43,743 nucleotides of DNA from WRKB01 sp031551145 (GCA_031551145.1 JAVBNZ010000072.1:1-43743); one strand, 5' to 3'. Positions 1 through 7,433 are shown, counted from the first letter of the stretch. Numbers and translations are program-made. Notes: generated from the sequence alone by a model not told the origin.

Positions 1-205
1 TGTTGTACTTGATCACCGTGTCGCCCACGGCGAAATCCTTCAGCGCCACTTTGTGCCCGATGGGAATGTCGCTCAGGATCTTGAAGGTGATCATTTTATC
101 TTCCTGCATGATCCACCCGTTGCATTCCGTTCCGGCTTTCAGGCCTTCCACCACTACCACGCCGACTCCGTCGACTTCTTCGTGGACTACAAAATCAATG
201 GACAT
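1..205 (-). CDS. suyA: SuyA/UxaA-type SAF-domain subunit, probably (2R)-sulfolactate sulfo-lyase alpha subunit (partial)
   Basis: Only the first 68 codons lie in the window; the rest runs off the left edge. The start is the ATG at 205 behind an AGGAG at 211-215. The N-terminus carries the SAF fold with VGVVVVEG, then the PIGHKVALKDF and GDTVIKY segments. Altronate dehydratase N-domains and the small subunit of (2R)-sulfolactate sulfo-lyase share these. From memory, VGVVVVEGLKAG followed by a short subunit best fits SuyA, which with SuyB splits sulfolactate into pyruvate and sulfite. Such a reaction would feed sulfite to respiration in a sulfidogen, which suits the rest of the window. It is divergent from a sigma-54 activator gene and has a -24/-12 promoter upstream, so it is probably induced by its substrate. 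A UxaA-type sugar-acid dehydratase subunit cannot be excluded without the downstream partner. Confidence 0.62.
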   Translation of the reverse strand, partial: MSIDFVVHEEVDGVGVVVVEGLKAGTECNGWIMQEDKMITFKILSDIPIGHKVALKDFAVGDTVIKYN

Positions 206-292
206 AGTCGCTCCTGAGTAGGTTGCTCCAATGCTCTTCGGGAACCATTCCCCGCCGGTGTTTCCCGGCGCATCCTTTATTCGGATTCCAAC

Positions 293-308
293 GCAAAATG
301 GAAGCCTG
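293..308 (-). promoter_or_regulatory. candidate sigma-54 (-24/-12) promoter for the SuyA-like gene
   Basis: Read on the minus strand, AGGCTTCCATTTTGCG has GG (306-305) and GC (294-293) separated by exactly 10 nt, with a TTTTGC -12 block. The -24 block (GGCTT) departs from GGCAC. It lies about 90 nt upstream of the start codon, and a sigma-54 activator is the divergent neighbour, which supports the call. Confidence 0.5.
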
Positions 309-325
309 AAACGCTTCGCATTCCG

Positions 326-344
326 GCGCGACGCCTTGTCGCGC
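326..344. repeat. perfect 7-bp inverted repeat GCGCGAC-N5-GTCGCGC
   Basis: GCGCGAC (326-332) and GTCGCGC (338-344) form a perfect inverted repeat about 20-40 bp upstream of the candidate sigma-54 promoter. It could be a protein-binding site or a hairpin in an antisense transcript; nothing else identifies it. Confidence 0.4.
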
Positions 345-611
345 ATTCCGGTTCCGGACAAAGATCCGCAACAGGCCTTGCCCGGAATTTGGAATACGCC
401 CCGACGGAACGAGTCCGTATATGGGCATCTTCCGAAAAACAGCATTCCGCAAGAAAAAAAGGCCGGCCAGCCGGTCGTCCCTCTTGCGGCTGCTGTGTTT
501 TGCGTTCCTATTGCAAGGAGCATTCCATTTTTATCGGCGCATATTTTCAGCTTCCGTATCAAGGAGATATCGCCCATCTTTTTCTTTGCGCCCGGCCTTG
601 CCGAAAAAATT

Positions 612-650
612 TATGCCCGTATATAGACAATATGCCTATATACGGGCATA
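612..650. promoter_or_regulatory. perfect 15-bp inverted repeat, candidate enhancer/operator for the sigma-54 regulator
   Basis: TATGCCCGTATATAG (612-626) is repeated in exact inverse as CTATATACGGGCATA (636-650) around a 9-nt spacer. It ends 21 bp before the regulator's start codon. A related half-site (minus strand ATGCCCATATACGG, about 414-427) lies about 110 bp upstream of the divergent -24/-12 promoter. This is the arrangement expected for upstream activating sites that also allow the regulator to control itself. Binding is inferred, not shown. Confidence 0.6.
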
Positions 651-671
651 GTCCCCGCAACGGAGCCCTCA

Positions 672-2354
672 ATGAAAAGCCTTACCGACACCGCCTGCCA
701 GCGAGCTTCCGAACTTGGCAAAAAACTCATGGCGGCACTTACGGCGCGCGCCACCCGCAAACTGTTTTTCAGCACCCTTTCGCGTCTTTTGCAGGAGCAG
801 TTCCACTTCGACCGTCTGTGCATCAACCTGTACGACCAGCAGGGCGAGATGCTTACCTATTTCACGGCGGCCGAAGGCACCATCGTCAGCACCCTGTCCC
901 CGGTGCGCCCGGCGGAAGCGGCCAGCACCGTGGCCGGGCACGTCATCGCCACGCGCAAGCCCGTCATCATCACCGACTTTGCCCAGCATTTTTCCGAGTC
1001 CTCCGTCCATCCCATAGCCGAGGCCGGACTTACGGCCACCATGGCCTTTCCCCTGGTGCTGGACAACGAAATCATCGCCACCCTGCACTGCTCCTTCGCC
1101 CGGAAGCCCGAGGACATCTACGGCATCACCTCGTTTTTGCTGGAACTGTCCCCCATCGTGGCCACCTGCCTGGGCGCCATTCTCAGCCTTGAGCGCACCC
1201 GCAACGAGGCCAGCCTTGCCATGCAGCCCCTGCTGCCCCTGGACCCCGACGACATCATCATCTGCCACAGCCGCCGTATGCGCGAAATCATGCGCAGGGT
1301 GGACATGATGGCCAAACTGAATATCCCGGTGCTGCTGCTTGGCGAGACAGGCACCGGCAAGACCCTTATCGCCCAGCACATCCACCGCCGCAGCACGCGC
1401 AAGGACGGCAACTTCGTCAAGGTCAACTGCCCTTCCCTGCCCGGCACCCTTTTTGAAAGCGAATTGTTCGGCCACGCCAAGGGGGCCTTTACCGGCGCGG
1501 CCAACAAACGCATAGGCCGGTTTGAGCTGGCGCACGGCGGCACCCTGTTTCTGGATGAAATAGGCGAACTGTCGCCCGAGATGCAAAGCAAGCTGTTGCA
1601 AGTGCTGGAGGATTCCAGTTTTGAGCGGGTGGGGGAAAGCGTCTCGCTGGCCGTCGACGTGCGCATAGTGGCCGCCACCAACGTCAACCTGGGGCAGGCC
1701 CTGTCCCAGGGCCGCCTGCGGGCCGACCTGTTTTACCGGCTTTCGCCCTGCACCATCGAGCTGCCCCCCCTGCGCGAACGTCCCGAGGACATCGCGCCCC
1801 TTTTCGCCGCCCTGTCCTCCCAGGCCGCCGCGCGCCTGGGCCTGCCTCCCGCCAAATTTCCCTCCGCCCTTGTCGCCCCTTTGCTTGAATACGACTGGCC
1901 GGGCAACGTCCGCGAACTGCGCAACCTGGTCAGCCGCCTGCTTATCCACGGCAGCGAAGGAAGACCCCTGACCCCGGCCCTGGTGGAGGACGTCTTGCGG
2001 GAAAGCCGGGCCCTGGCCGGAGCGAACCGGGCGCCCTCCGATGCCGCAATAAACCGTCCGGCATCGGGCGGCACGCCGGGAGCGTCTTTTTCCCCGCGCT
2101 CCGAAGATGCGCCGGAAGCCCGCGGCTCCGGCACGGCGGCCTTTGCCCCGGTGGAACGCGCCGCCCGCCGCAGGACCGTTGCCGAAGAGGAAGACTTCCT
2201 CCCCGCCACGCTGGCCGAAATGGAACGCCGCCACATTGTGCGGACCCTGGAGCGGACCGGGGGCGTCATCGCCGGGCCGGGCGGGGCCGCCGCCCTGCTG
2301 GGCATCCCCCGCTCCACCCTCCAGCACCGTATGCGCAAGCTGGGCATCGGCTAG
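672..2354 (+). CDS. sigma-54-dependent transcriptional regulator, GAF-AAA+-Fis HTH
   Basis: This is a 560-residue enhancer-binding protein. Residues about 20-185 look like a GAF-type sensor domain. The AAA+ domain follows, with Walker A GETGTGKT at 224-231, the sigma-54 contact loop GAFTGA near 271-276, Walker B GGTLFLDEIGEL, and an arginine-finger region. A proline/alanine-rich linker leads to a C-terminal Fis-type helix-turn-helix (AAALLGIPRSTLQHRMRKLG). There is no receiver domain, so it should respond to a ligand in the GAF domain rather than to a kinase. The start is the ATG at 672 with GGAG at 662-665. It is divergent from the SuyA-like gene and is the obvious candidate activator of it; the ligand may be sulfolactate or a related sulfonate, which is inference from position only. 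Confidence 0.9.
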   Translation: MKSLTDTACQRASELGKKLMAALTARATRKLFFSTLSRLLQEQFHFDRLCINLYDQQGEMLTYFTAAEGTIVSTLSPVRPAEAASTVAGHVIATRKPVIITDFAQHFSESSVHPIAEAGLTATMAFPLVLDNEIIATLHCSFARKPEDIYGITSFLLELSPIVATCLGAILSLERTRNEASLAMQPLLPLDPDDIIICHSRRMREIMRRVDMMAKLNIPVLLLGETGTGKTLIAQHIHRRSTRKDGNFVKVNCPSLPGTLFESELFGHAKGAFTGAANKRIGRFELAHGGTLFLDEIGELSPEMQSKLLQVLEDSSFERVGESVSLAVDVRIVAATNVNLGQALSQGRLRADLFYRLSPCTIELPPLRERPEDIAPLFAALSSQAAARLGLPPAKFPSALVAPLLEYDWPGNVRELRNLVSRLLIHGSEGRPLTPALVEDVLRESRALAGANRAPSDAAINRPASGGTPGASFSPRSEDAPEARGSGTAAFAPVERAARRRTVAEEEDFLPATLAEMERRHIVRTLERTGGVIAGPGGAAALLGIPRSTLQHRMRKLGIG

Positions 2355-2362
2355 CTGAGCGA

Positions 2363-2475
2363 ATTACCATTGAAAATGTTTATTTGCTCTGGCGGCGGGA
2401 ACCGCCGCCCGCCGCGCAGGCGTAAGCGAAACTTGTTTCGCCGTTAAGCGCCGGAGCGAGCGTCTCAAAGGTAAT
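2363..2475. repeat. structured intergenic element, copy 1 (bounded by inverted repeats)
   Basis: ATTACCATTGA (2363-2373) and TCAAAGGTAAT (2465-2475) are inverted with one mismatch and enclose two hairpins. The first is GGCGGCGG-GAA-CCGCCGCC (2391-2409). The second is GCGAAAC-TT-GTTTCGC, set inside AGGCG...GCGCC. The core GCCCGCCGC...AGGCG...CCGTTAAGCGCCGGAGCG (2407-2460) recurs at 4594-4649 with a different but still paired inner stem. It lies just after the sigma-54 regulator gene. Function is unknown; it resembles REP-like or mini-element repeats. Confidence 0.55.
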
Positions 2476-2528
2476 CTGCTCTATGCGGTACCTTGATCCG
2501 CCGAAGGCTCGCGGCAAACCGACCCACG

Positions 2529-2566
2529 ACAAAAGGCCCTCCGGCGCGCGCCGGAGGGCCTTTTGT
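2529..2566 (-). terminator. bidirectional rho-independent terminator (pal / regulator side)
   Basis: A 38-nt perfect palindrome begins ACAAAAGGCCCTCCGGCGC and reads the same on both strands, with A4 before it and T4 after it. It sits between the plus-strand regulator and the minus-strand pal gene and can end transcription from either side. Confidence 0.85.
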
Positions 2567-2587
2567 TGCAGCTAAGCGTACTGGAAA

Positions 2588-3073
2588 TTAGTACTTGGGC
2601 TTGCCGACCTTGAACTCGTCGCGGCGGTTCTTGGCCCACGCGGCTTCCCCGGTGCCCTGCACGGCGGGGTGCAGCTTGCCGAAGCTGACCATTTCCATCT
2701 GGCCGGCGGGAACGCCGAGGTTCAAAAGAAATTCGTAAGCGGCGCGGGCGCGGCGCTCGCCAAGGGCAAGGTTGTATTCTTCGGTGCCGCGTTCGTCGCA
2801 ATGGCCTTCAATGGTCACGCGCAGCTGCGGGAACTGCTTCATGACGGCGGCCTTCTGGGTCAGCACGTTTTTGGATTCGGCCTTCAGATCGTAACGGTCA
2901 TACTCGAAGTAGATGATGCCGTTGGTGATCTGCATGGCGGCCTGTTGTTCGGCGGCCGTCATGGCGGCGTCGCCGCCGGGGGTCTGGTCGTCGGTTTTTT
3001 TGGCGCAGCCGAAACCGGCCAGCAGCATCAGAGCAAGGGCCATAAAAAGCCCGGTGCGCAATACTTTGTTCAT
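2588..3073 (-). CDS. pal: peptidoglycan-associated lipoprotein Pal (OmpA family)
   Basis: The 161-residue protein opens with a lipoprotein signal (MNKVLRTGLFMALALMLLAGFGC), lipidation being expected on Cys23. A short Lys/Asp-rich linker leads to an OmpA-like peptidoglycan-binding domain from about residue 50, with IYFEYDRYDLK, VTIEGHCDERGTEEYN and LGERRARAAYEFL, the diaminopimelate-binding signature of Pal. It would sit in the outer membrane and tether it to the wall. The start is supported by AGGAGG 5 nt upstream. It stands alone here, without tolB or other tol genes beside it, and has its own promoter (3175-3202) and terminator (2529-2566). Confidence 0.93.
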   Translation of the reverse strand: MNKVLRTGLFMALALMLLAGFGCAKKTDDQTPGGDAAMTAAEQQAAMQITNGIIYFEYDRYDLKAESKNVLTQKAAVMKQFPQLRVTIEGHCDERGTEEYNLALGERRARAAYEFLLNLGVPAGQMEMVSFGKLHPAVQGTGEAAWAKNRRDEFKVGKPKY

Positions 3074-3174
3074 GATTTCCTCCTAAAGCAGCTTGTAAAA
3101 AGGGTTGTTTGCAGGCCTTCCTTCCCGTCGCGCCGGACAACGGCAAAAACCTCTCCGGCGCCAGGGATGTGCTA

Positions 3175-3202
3175 TCTCTATCCTTACTTTTGAATTTGTC
3201 AA
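3175..3202 (-). promoter_or_regulatory. sigma-70-type promoter of pal
   Basis: On the minus strand TTGACA (3202-3197) is followed after 16 nt by TAGAGA (3180-3175), in an AT-rich stretch about 100 nt upstream of the pal start codon. The -35 is consensus and the -10 fair. Confidence 0.6.
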
Positions 3203-3339
3203 GCGAATTGGAACTAGCTGGAAGAAGAAGTTATATAAATTATCCCATTGCCGCCCGGAATGTGTTTTGTAACGCGCAGCACAGAGGCCGGCTTTCCATA
3301 CATGCCTCAGGCGGAAGCCGCCCCCCGGATTCCGGGCCG

Positions 3340-3415
3340 TTCTTCCCGGCCGCCGGAAAATGCCCTTTCCGGGGCGGGCGGTTTTTTCAACAATTCTTCC
3401 CGGCCGCCGGAAAAT
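3340..3415. repeat. 22-bp direct repeat pair next to the 3415-3759 gene
   Basis: The 22-mer beginning TTCTTCCCGGCCGCCGGAAA occurs identically at 3340-3361 and 3394-3415, 54 bp apart. Each copy is itself an imperfect palindrome (TTCCCGGC/GCCGGAA). The second copy overlaps the stop codon of the minus-strand gene by one base. The copies may act as weak tandem terminators for that gene; no T-run supports strong termination. The rest of 3203-3339 holds nothing recognised. Confidence 0.6.
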
Positions 3416-3759
3416 CACCCTTCCATGGCTTTTTTCAGCCATTCCTTAATTTCGCGGGTGGGGGCGAAAATGCCTTTCAGGCTGCCGTTTTCCTCGCGCA
3501 GGCCCGGCAGCAGAAAATCGGGCAACGGCACGCTGACCAGGTCCACGGCCTTTTCCGAATTGCGCTCCACCAGCCGCACCACCGGAGCGGCTTCCCAGGT
3601 GTCCACCACGAAATAGCGGGACACGTCCTCCTTGGAGCGCACCGGCGGGTATTCCGCATGCCAGTCGTTGTTGCCCCACTCCAGGTACATGGTTACGGCG
3701 TGCTCCGGGGTGAGGTTCCAGTCAATATCCAGGTGGGCAAAGGGCTTGAGGACTTCCAT
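3415..3759 (-). CDS. conserved hypothetical protein, 114 aa
   Basis: I do not recognise a named family with certainty, but the protein reads as a genuine compact soluble protein and I believe close relatives occur in Desulfovibrio. It has no signal peptide or membrane segment. It is rich in Trp, Glu and Asp (for example MYLEWGNNDWH and YFVVDTWEAAPVVRLVERN) with a C-terminal amphipathic helix (REIKEWLKKAMEG). The ATG at 3759 has GGGAGG at good distance. It stands alone between pal and the FKBP gene. No function is proposed. Confidence 0.75.
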   Translation of the reverse strand: MEVLKPFAHLDIDWNLTPEHAVTMYLEWGNNDWHAEYPPVRSKEDVSRYFVVDTWEAAPVVRLVERNSEKAVDLVSVPLPDFLLPGLREENGSLKGIFAPTREIKEWLKKAMEG

Positions 3760-4016
3760 AATCCGCCTCCCGAACCGCCGCGCCCGCCTTTCCGTCCTGC
3801 CTCGGCGGGGACGGAAAGGGGCGCGGCCGCCGGCATGTTTTCGTTACGATCGCCGTCCGCGCCCGGCTTTGTTTTGCGCGGAATGGCCGAGGCAAGGGTT
3901 TGCCGGCTGATTATTACACGGCGGCGCGCTTTTTTAAAGAGGATTTACGAAATGACTTCTGATAATTTCATACGTCGCCCATTGGCCGATTTATGGGGCT
4001 CGCTTGCCGGGATACT

Positions 4017-4445
4017 CTATTTTTCCTGAATCTTGACGATTTCGATGGCAAAGGTAAGGCTTTTGCCGGCCAGGGGATGGTTGCCGTCAAGTTCCACTTC
4101 CTTGTCCGTCACCTTTGAAATCACCACGTCAACTTCGCCCTCGTCGGTGGAGATCTGCAGTTCCATGCCCACTTCGGGGGTGATTTCGTCGGGCACTTCC
4201 GAACGGGGCACCACCAGCACCATATCGTCGCTGCGCTTGCCGTAGCCTTCCTCCGGCGGAATGGTCACCGTGACCGTTTCTCCGGCGCCGCGACCGGTGA
4301 CGGCCTTTTCAAAGCCGGGGATAAGCATGCCCGCCCCCAGCACGAATTCCAGAGGCTCGCGGCCTCGGGAAGAATCGAACTGCGTGCCGTCGTCAAGAGT
4401 GCCGGTGTAATGGACAAAAAGGGTGTCGCCTTTTTTTGCCGCCAT
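4017..4445 (-). CDS. slyD: FKBP-type peptidyl-prolyl isomerase, SlyD-like
   Basis: The 142-residue protein has the FKBP opening KKGDTLFVHYTGTLDDGTQFDSS, then LEFVLGAGMLIPGFEKAVTG and the flap-containing insert (PPEEGYGKRSDDMVLVVPRSEVP) typical of SlyD, and ends FAIEIVKIQEK. It isomerises Xaa-Pro bonds and acts as a chaperone in the cytoplasm; there is no signal peptide. The metal-binding His/Cys-rich tail of E. coli SlyD is absent, so a nickel role is not supported. AAGGAG lies just before the ATG at 4445. A small hairpin, GGGCGCA-TG-TGCGCCC (4464-4479), sits in the 5' leader. Confidence 0.9.
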   Translation of the reverse strand: MAAKKGDTLFVHYTGTLDDGTQFDSSRGREPLEFVLGAGMLIPGFEKAVTGRGAGETVTVTIPPEEGYGKRSDDMVLVVPRSEVPDEITPEVGMELQISTDEGEVDVVISKVTDKEVELDGNHPLAGKSLTFAIEIVKIQEK

Positions 4446-4593
4446 ATAATCTCCTTAAAAAGCGGGCGCATGTGCGCCCCGTTGCGCGGCACAATCCGGG
4501 GGGAACGTGCTTTTCGCGGTGCTGTCGGGCCGGAAAAACGGCGGACGGAACAGCCGTCTGCCGTGGCTGTTGACAAAGTCCCCTTTGGCAACA

Positions 4594-4650
4594 GCCCGCC
4601 GCAAAGGCGCAGGCGGCATTCATTGCCGCCGTTAAGCGCCGGAGCGGGCG
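4594..4650. repeat. structured intergenic element, copy 2
   Basis: A three-tier stem is GCCCGC (4594-4599), GGCGC (4606-4610), GGCGGCA (4612-4618), loop TTCAT, TGCCGCC (4624-4630), GCGCC (4636-4640), GCGGGC (4644-4649). The flanks GCCCGCCGC, AGGCG and CCGTTAAGCGCCGGAGCG match copy 1 (2407-2460). The inner stem sequence is entirely different but still complementary. That pattern is what selection on a folded RNA or DNA shape leaves. Confidence 0.55.
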
Positions 4651-4657
4651 TGCCTTT

Positions 4658-4683
4658 ACAAACCCCGGCCTTGCGGGGTTTGT
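4658..4683. terminator. possible terminator hairpin
   Basis: ACAAACCCCG (4658-4667) and CGGGGTTTGT (4674-4683) form a perfect 10-bp stem. It follows the 4950-6197 gene in its transcription direction, but neither strand has a clear T-run, so termination is only possible. Confidence 0.4.
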
Positions 4684-4949
4684 CGTCAATCTGGACGGAC
4701 GAAACAGCCGTCCGCCGTTTGCATACCATGCGCATGCGCCCCGCAAATGTCAACGCCACAGCAACGGTGCGGTTTGCCGTAATACCGCGCCAGGCCTGTT
4801 TTTCCCCCGGGTCATGGACCAAAGGGTCCGCTCCCCTCCGGAAAAATCAGCGCGCTCCTCGTCCGACGGCAAGCCGCACCGTTACCGGAGCGCCTGAATG
4901 GACAGGGCCGTCCGCGCGGACAAATCTTCCCACCGGACGGGATGAAAGA

Positions 4950-6197
4950 TTACGGGTGCTCCGGATGAGGATTCCCCCGCGCTCCGGCGCGCGCCGCTTC
5001 CCGCTCTCTGGCCTCGGCGCGGATTTCCTCCCGCGCCTGTTCCCAGGGATACTCGGCAAAACCGGTCCCGGCGCGCGAAGGGACGACGCCAACCTCGCTT
5101 CCCGGGCCGTCCAGGCTGTCACGGTGCACGCGAACGGCCACAACCGCCACCTGCCGCCCCCCGGCCCCCTCCTCGGTCCCTTCCACGGCCCGCTCCCCGG
5201 ACCATTCGCCCGGTTGTTCCCCGGAGCCGGAGCGGCCCCCGGCCTGTTCCCCGGTTCGGCTTCCGTATTCCTCGGCGCAGCGCACGGCCCGCGGCGAGTA
5301 GGAGGCCACAAGGGCGGCCGCGCTCCGCACGGCGTCGTTGTCCCATTCCCGCCCCCAAAAGCGCCCCAGGGCCACCGGGCCGGGAAAATCCCGCACCTTG
5401 AACAGCAGGTCCCCGGGCCTGGCAAGCTCCATCAGGGCGTCGTTGTCGGCCTGATTACGGCCCACGGTCAGCCAGGCGGTGGCTGCGGCAAAGCGCCAGA
5501 ACTGCCGCCCCGTGTTGGCCAGGGAAAAGTCGTCCGCGCGCGCCCCCGGCGCGTGGCGCAGCACCGGCCAGTACGAGCGGGCGTTTTCCTGTTCCGCCAG
5601 GCGGCAGCCCCCGGCCGGGGTGGGAATTTCCGTAATGCCCATGCGCCCCGCCAGGGCAAGCTGATCCTTGCGGCCCCGGCCGTATATGCCCAGCAGGCGT
5701 TCCCGGTCCACCAGCCCGGCAAGCTCGGCCTGCGTAGGGTCCAGGCGCAGGGCGGAGAGGGGCCGCAGCAGCAGTCCCTTGATTCCGGCGTCGCGGGCAA
5801 TGACGTTCAGGGTGTCGCGGCGCTGGGACATGGGGCGCTGGCCCAGCACCTCGCCGGAAACAACGCAGCAGGCTCCGGTTTCCTCCAACAGGGCGCGGGC
5901 GCGGCGCATCATCAGAATTTTGCAGTCCACGCAGGGGTTAAGCACGCTGCCAAAGCCGTACACGGGACGCTTTGCCAGCATGGACGCGAACTCTTCGCCC
6001 ACGTCCACAGTCCGGATGTCCAGGCCGTAGACCCGCCGCCAGCGGGCCACCCGCTCCGGCTTGCCGAAAAAGGGCGAGACAAAGTGCAGGCAGGTCACGG
6101 CAACGCCCTGCTCTTCCATGACCTTGGCGGCCAGAATGCTGTCCAGGCCGCCGGAAAACAGCGCCAAAGCGCGGGGTGGGGATGTATGCATGGACAT
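4950..6197 (-). CDS. tRNA-thiolation-type ATP pyrophosphatase (ThiI/MnmA-like)
   Basis: Counting from the ATG at 6197 the protein has 415 residues. Near the N-terminus it has the PP-loop SGGLDS (residues 15-20), which binds ATP in the adenylating sulfur transferases ThiI and MnmA. Further on are NPCVDCKILMMRRA and SGEVLGQRPMSQ, typical of the ThiI-like PP-loop family found in archaea and Desulfovibrio. The paired Cys in CVDC may take part in sulfur transfer. The last 120 residues are low-complexity, rich in Gly, Glu and Arg, and look unstructured. The open frame extends to a GTG at 6299, but the family begins near residue 37 of that frame, so I chose ATG 6197 despite a weak ribosome site. It is divergent from recA. 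The exact tRNA position modified cannot be told. Confidence 0.72.
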   Translation of the reverse strand: MSMHTSPPRALALFSGGLDSILAAKVMEEQGVAVTCLHFVSPFFGKPERVARWRRVYGLDIRTVDVGEEFASMLAKRPVYGFGSVLNPCVDCKILMMRRARALLEETGACCVVSGEVLGQRPMSQRRDTLNVIARDAGIKGLLLRPLSALRLDPTQAELAGLVDRERLLGIYGRGRKDQLALAGRMGITEIPTPAGGCRLAEQENARSYWPVLRHAPGARADDFSLANTGRQFWRFAAATAWLTVGRNQADNDALMELARPGDLLFKVRDFPGPVALGRFWGREWDNDAVRSAAALVASYSPRAVRCAEEYGSRTGEQAGGRSGSGEQPGEWSGERAVEGTEEGAGGRQVAVVAVRVHRDSLDGPGSEVGVVPSRAGTGFAEYPWEQAREEIRAEAREREAARAGARGNPHPEHP

Positions 6198-6250
6198 GGG
6201 AACTACCGTCAGCGGTAAGGAAAGGCAAGCGAAAAGGAGATGACTTCGGG

Positions 6251-6267
6251 CCGGTATTCTGATACGG
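6251..6267. promoter_or_regulatory. imperfect palindrome between the thiolase gene and recA (candidate SOS/other operator)
   Basis: CCGGTATTCTGATACGG is nearly palindromic (CCGgTAT/ATACGG) and sits 46 bp upstream of the recA start in the 116-bp divergent gap. Position makes it a candidate LexA-type operator, but it does not match the classic CTGT-N8-ACAG box, so the assignment is weak. Confidence 0.25.
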
Positions 6268-6313
6268 AAATCTCCTTTATCCGCCTTTGATCCCACCACC
6301 CACGGAGACCCCG

Positions 6314-7393
6314 ATGGCCAAAAAACCCGTTCTCAGCCCCGAAGAAATCCGCGCCGAGGCCCTCGCCACCGCCCTTACCACCATCGAGCGCAAGCACGGC
6401 GCGGGCGCCATCATGAAACTTTCCGACAAGACCCACGTGAACCTGCCGGTCATTCCCACGGGTTCCATCGGCCTTGACCTTGCCCTGGGCGTGGGCGGCA
6501 TCCCCCGGGGCCGCATCTCCGAAATTTACGGGCCGGAATCCTCGGGCAAAACCACCCTGACCCTGCACATCATCGCCGAAGCGCAAAAACTGGGCGGCAC
6601 CTGCGCCTTTATCGACGCCGAACACGCCCTGGACATCGCCTATGCCAAGCGCCTGGGCGTGAACACCGACGAACTGCTCATCTCGCAGCCCGACTTCGGC
6701 GAGCAGGCCCTGGAAATAGCGGACCTTCTGGTGCGCTCCGGCGCGGTGGATCTGGTGGTCATCGACTCTGTGGCCGCCCTGATTCCCCAGGCGGAGCTGG
6801 AAGGCAACATGGGCGAAACCCAGGTGGGCGGCCAGGCCCGCCTTATGTCCCACGCCCTGCGCAAGCTTACCGGCTCCATCCACAAGTCGCGCACCGCCGT
6901 CATCTTCATCAACCAGATCCGCATGAAGATCGGCGTCACCGGCTACGGCAGCCCGGAAACCACCACCGGCGGCCACGCCCTGAAGTTTTACGCCACCATC
7001 CGCCTGGACATCCGCAAGATCCAGACCCTCAAGGACAAAGAGGAAAGCTTCGGCAACCGCACCCGGGTCAAAGTGGTCAAAAACAAGGTGGCCCCGCCCT
7101 TCCGCACCGCCGTCTTTGACATTTTGTACGGCACGGGCATTTCCCGTACCGGCGAAATCATCGACCTGGGCGCGGAAGCGGGCATTGTGGAAAAAAGCGG
7201 CGCATGGTTCTCCTTTGAAAAGGAACGCCTGGGACAGGGCAAGGAAAACGCCCGCGCCCTGCTGGACGAAAACGAGGAACTGCGCCTGACCATCGAAAGA
7301 AAAATTATCGAGCACCTCGGCATGAACCCCGAAGCCCTGCTGAAAGTCGAAGCCGATATCGACGACGGCGAACCGGCGGCTATTGACGATTAG
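6314..7393 (+). CDS. recA: recombinase RecA
   Basis: The 359-residue protein is full length for RecA. It has Walker A GPESSGKT (about residues 73-80), Walker B LVVIDSVAAL, the L1/L2 region QVGGQARLMSHALRKLTG to the conserved GGHALKFY, and a short acidic C-terminal tail. It forms ATP-dependent filaments on single-stranded DNA for strand exchange and triggers LexA cleavage. The start is ATG 6314 (MAKKPVLSPEE) behind CGGAG; an in-frame upstream ATG at 6287 has no ribosome site. alaS follows 314 bp downstream, the recA-alaS order known in other proteobacteria. Confidence 0.97.
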   Translation: MAKKPVLSPEEIRAEALATALTTIERKHGAGAIMKLSDKTHVNLPVIPTGSIGLDLALGVGGIPRGRISEIYGPESSGKTTLTLHIIAEAQKLGGTCAFIDAEHALDIAYAKRLGVNTDELLISQPDFGEQALEIADLLVRSGAVDLVVIDSVAALIPQAELEGNMGETQVGGQARLMSHALRKLTGSIHKSRTAVIFINQIRMKIGVTGYGSPETTTGGHALKFYATIRLDIRKIQTLKDKEESFGNRTRVKVVKNKVAPPFRTAVFDILYGTGISRTGEIIDLGAEAGIVEKSGAWFSFEKERLGQGKENARALLDENEELRLTIERKIIEHLGMNPEALLKVEADIDDGEPAAIDD

Positions 7394-7433
7394 GCAAAGG
7401 GCGTCTTTTCCCTCCATGCGGCGTCAGGCTTCG

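Larger units (their letters stand above)
4542..4718. repeat. pair of 23-nt hairpin-forming direct repeats around structured element copy 2
   Basis: Positions 4542-4564 and 4696-4718 are direct repeats of 23 nt with 21 matches (CGGACG-G/A-AACAGCCGTC-T/C-GCCGT); each can fold through GACG/CGTC. They flank the copy-2 element and the 4658-4683 hairpin. Between them is another strong hairpin, GGCTGTTG-A-CAAAG-TCCC-CTTTG-G-CAACAGCC (4565-4596). Apart from these structures the gap 4446-4949 holds no gene I can support. Confidence 0.55.

Noticed and set aside
669..2327. Long minus-strand open frame opposite the sigma-54 regulator
   Set aside because: Low-complexity Gly/Gln/His-rich translation with no domain. 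It is a shadow of a GC-rich gene whose plus-strand product has complete AAA+ motifs.
4658..4683. tRNA-like or riboswitch-like structure in the FKBP upstream gap
   Set aside because: The hairpins do not fit a cloverleaf and no known riboswitch core was recognised.
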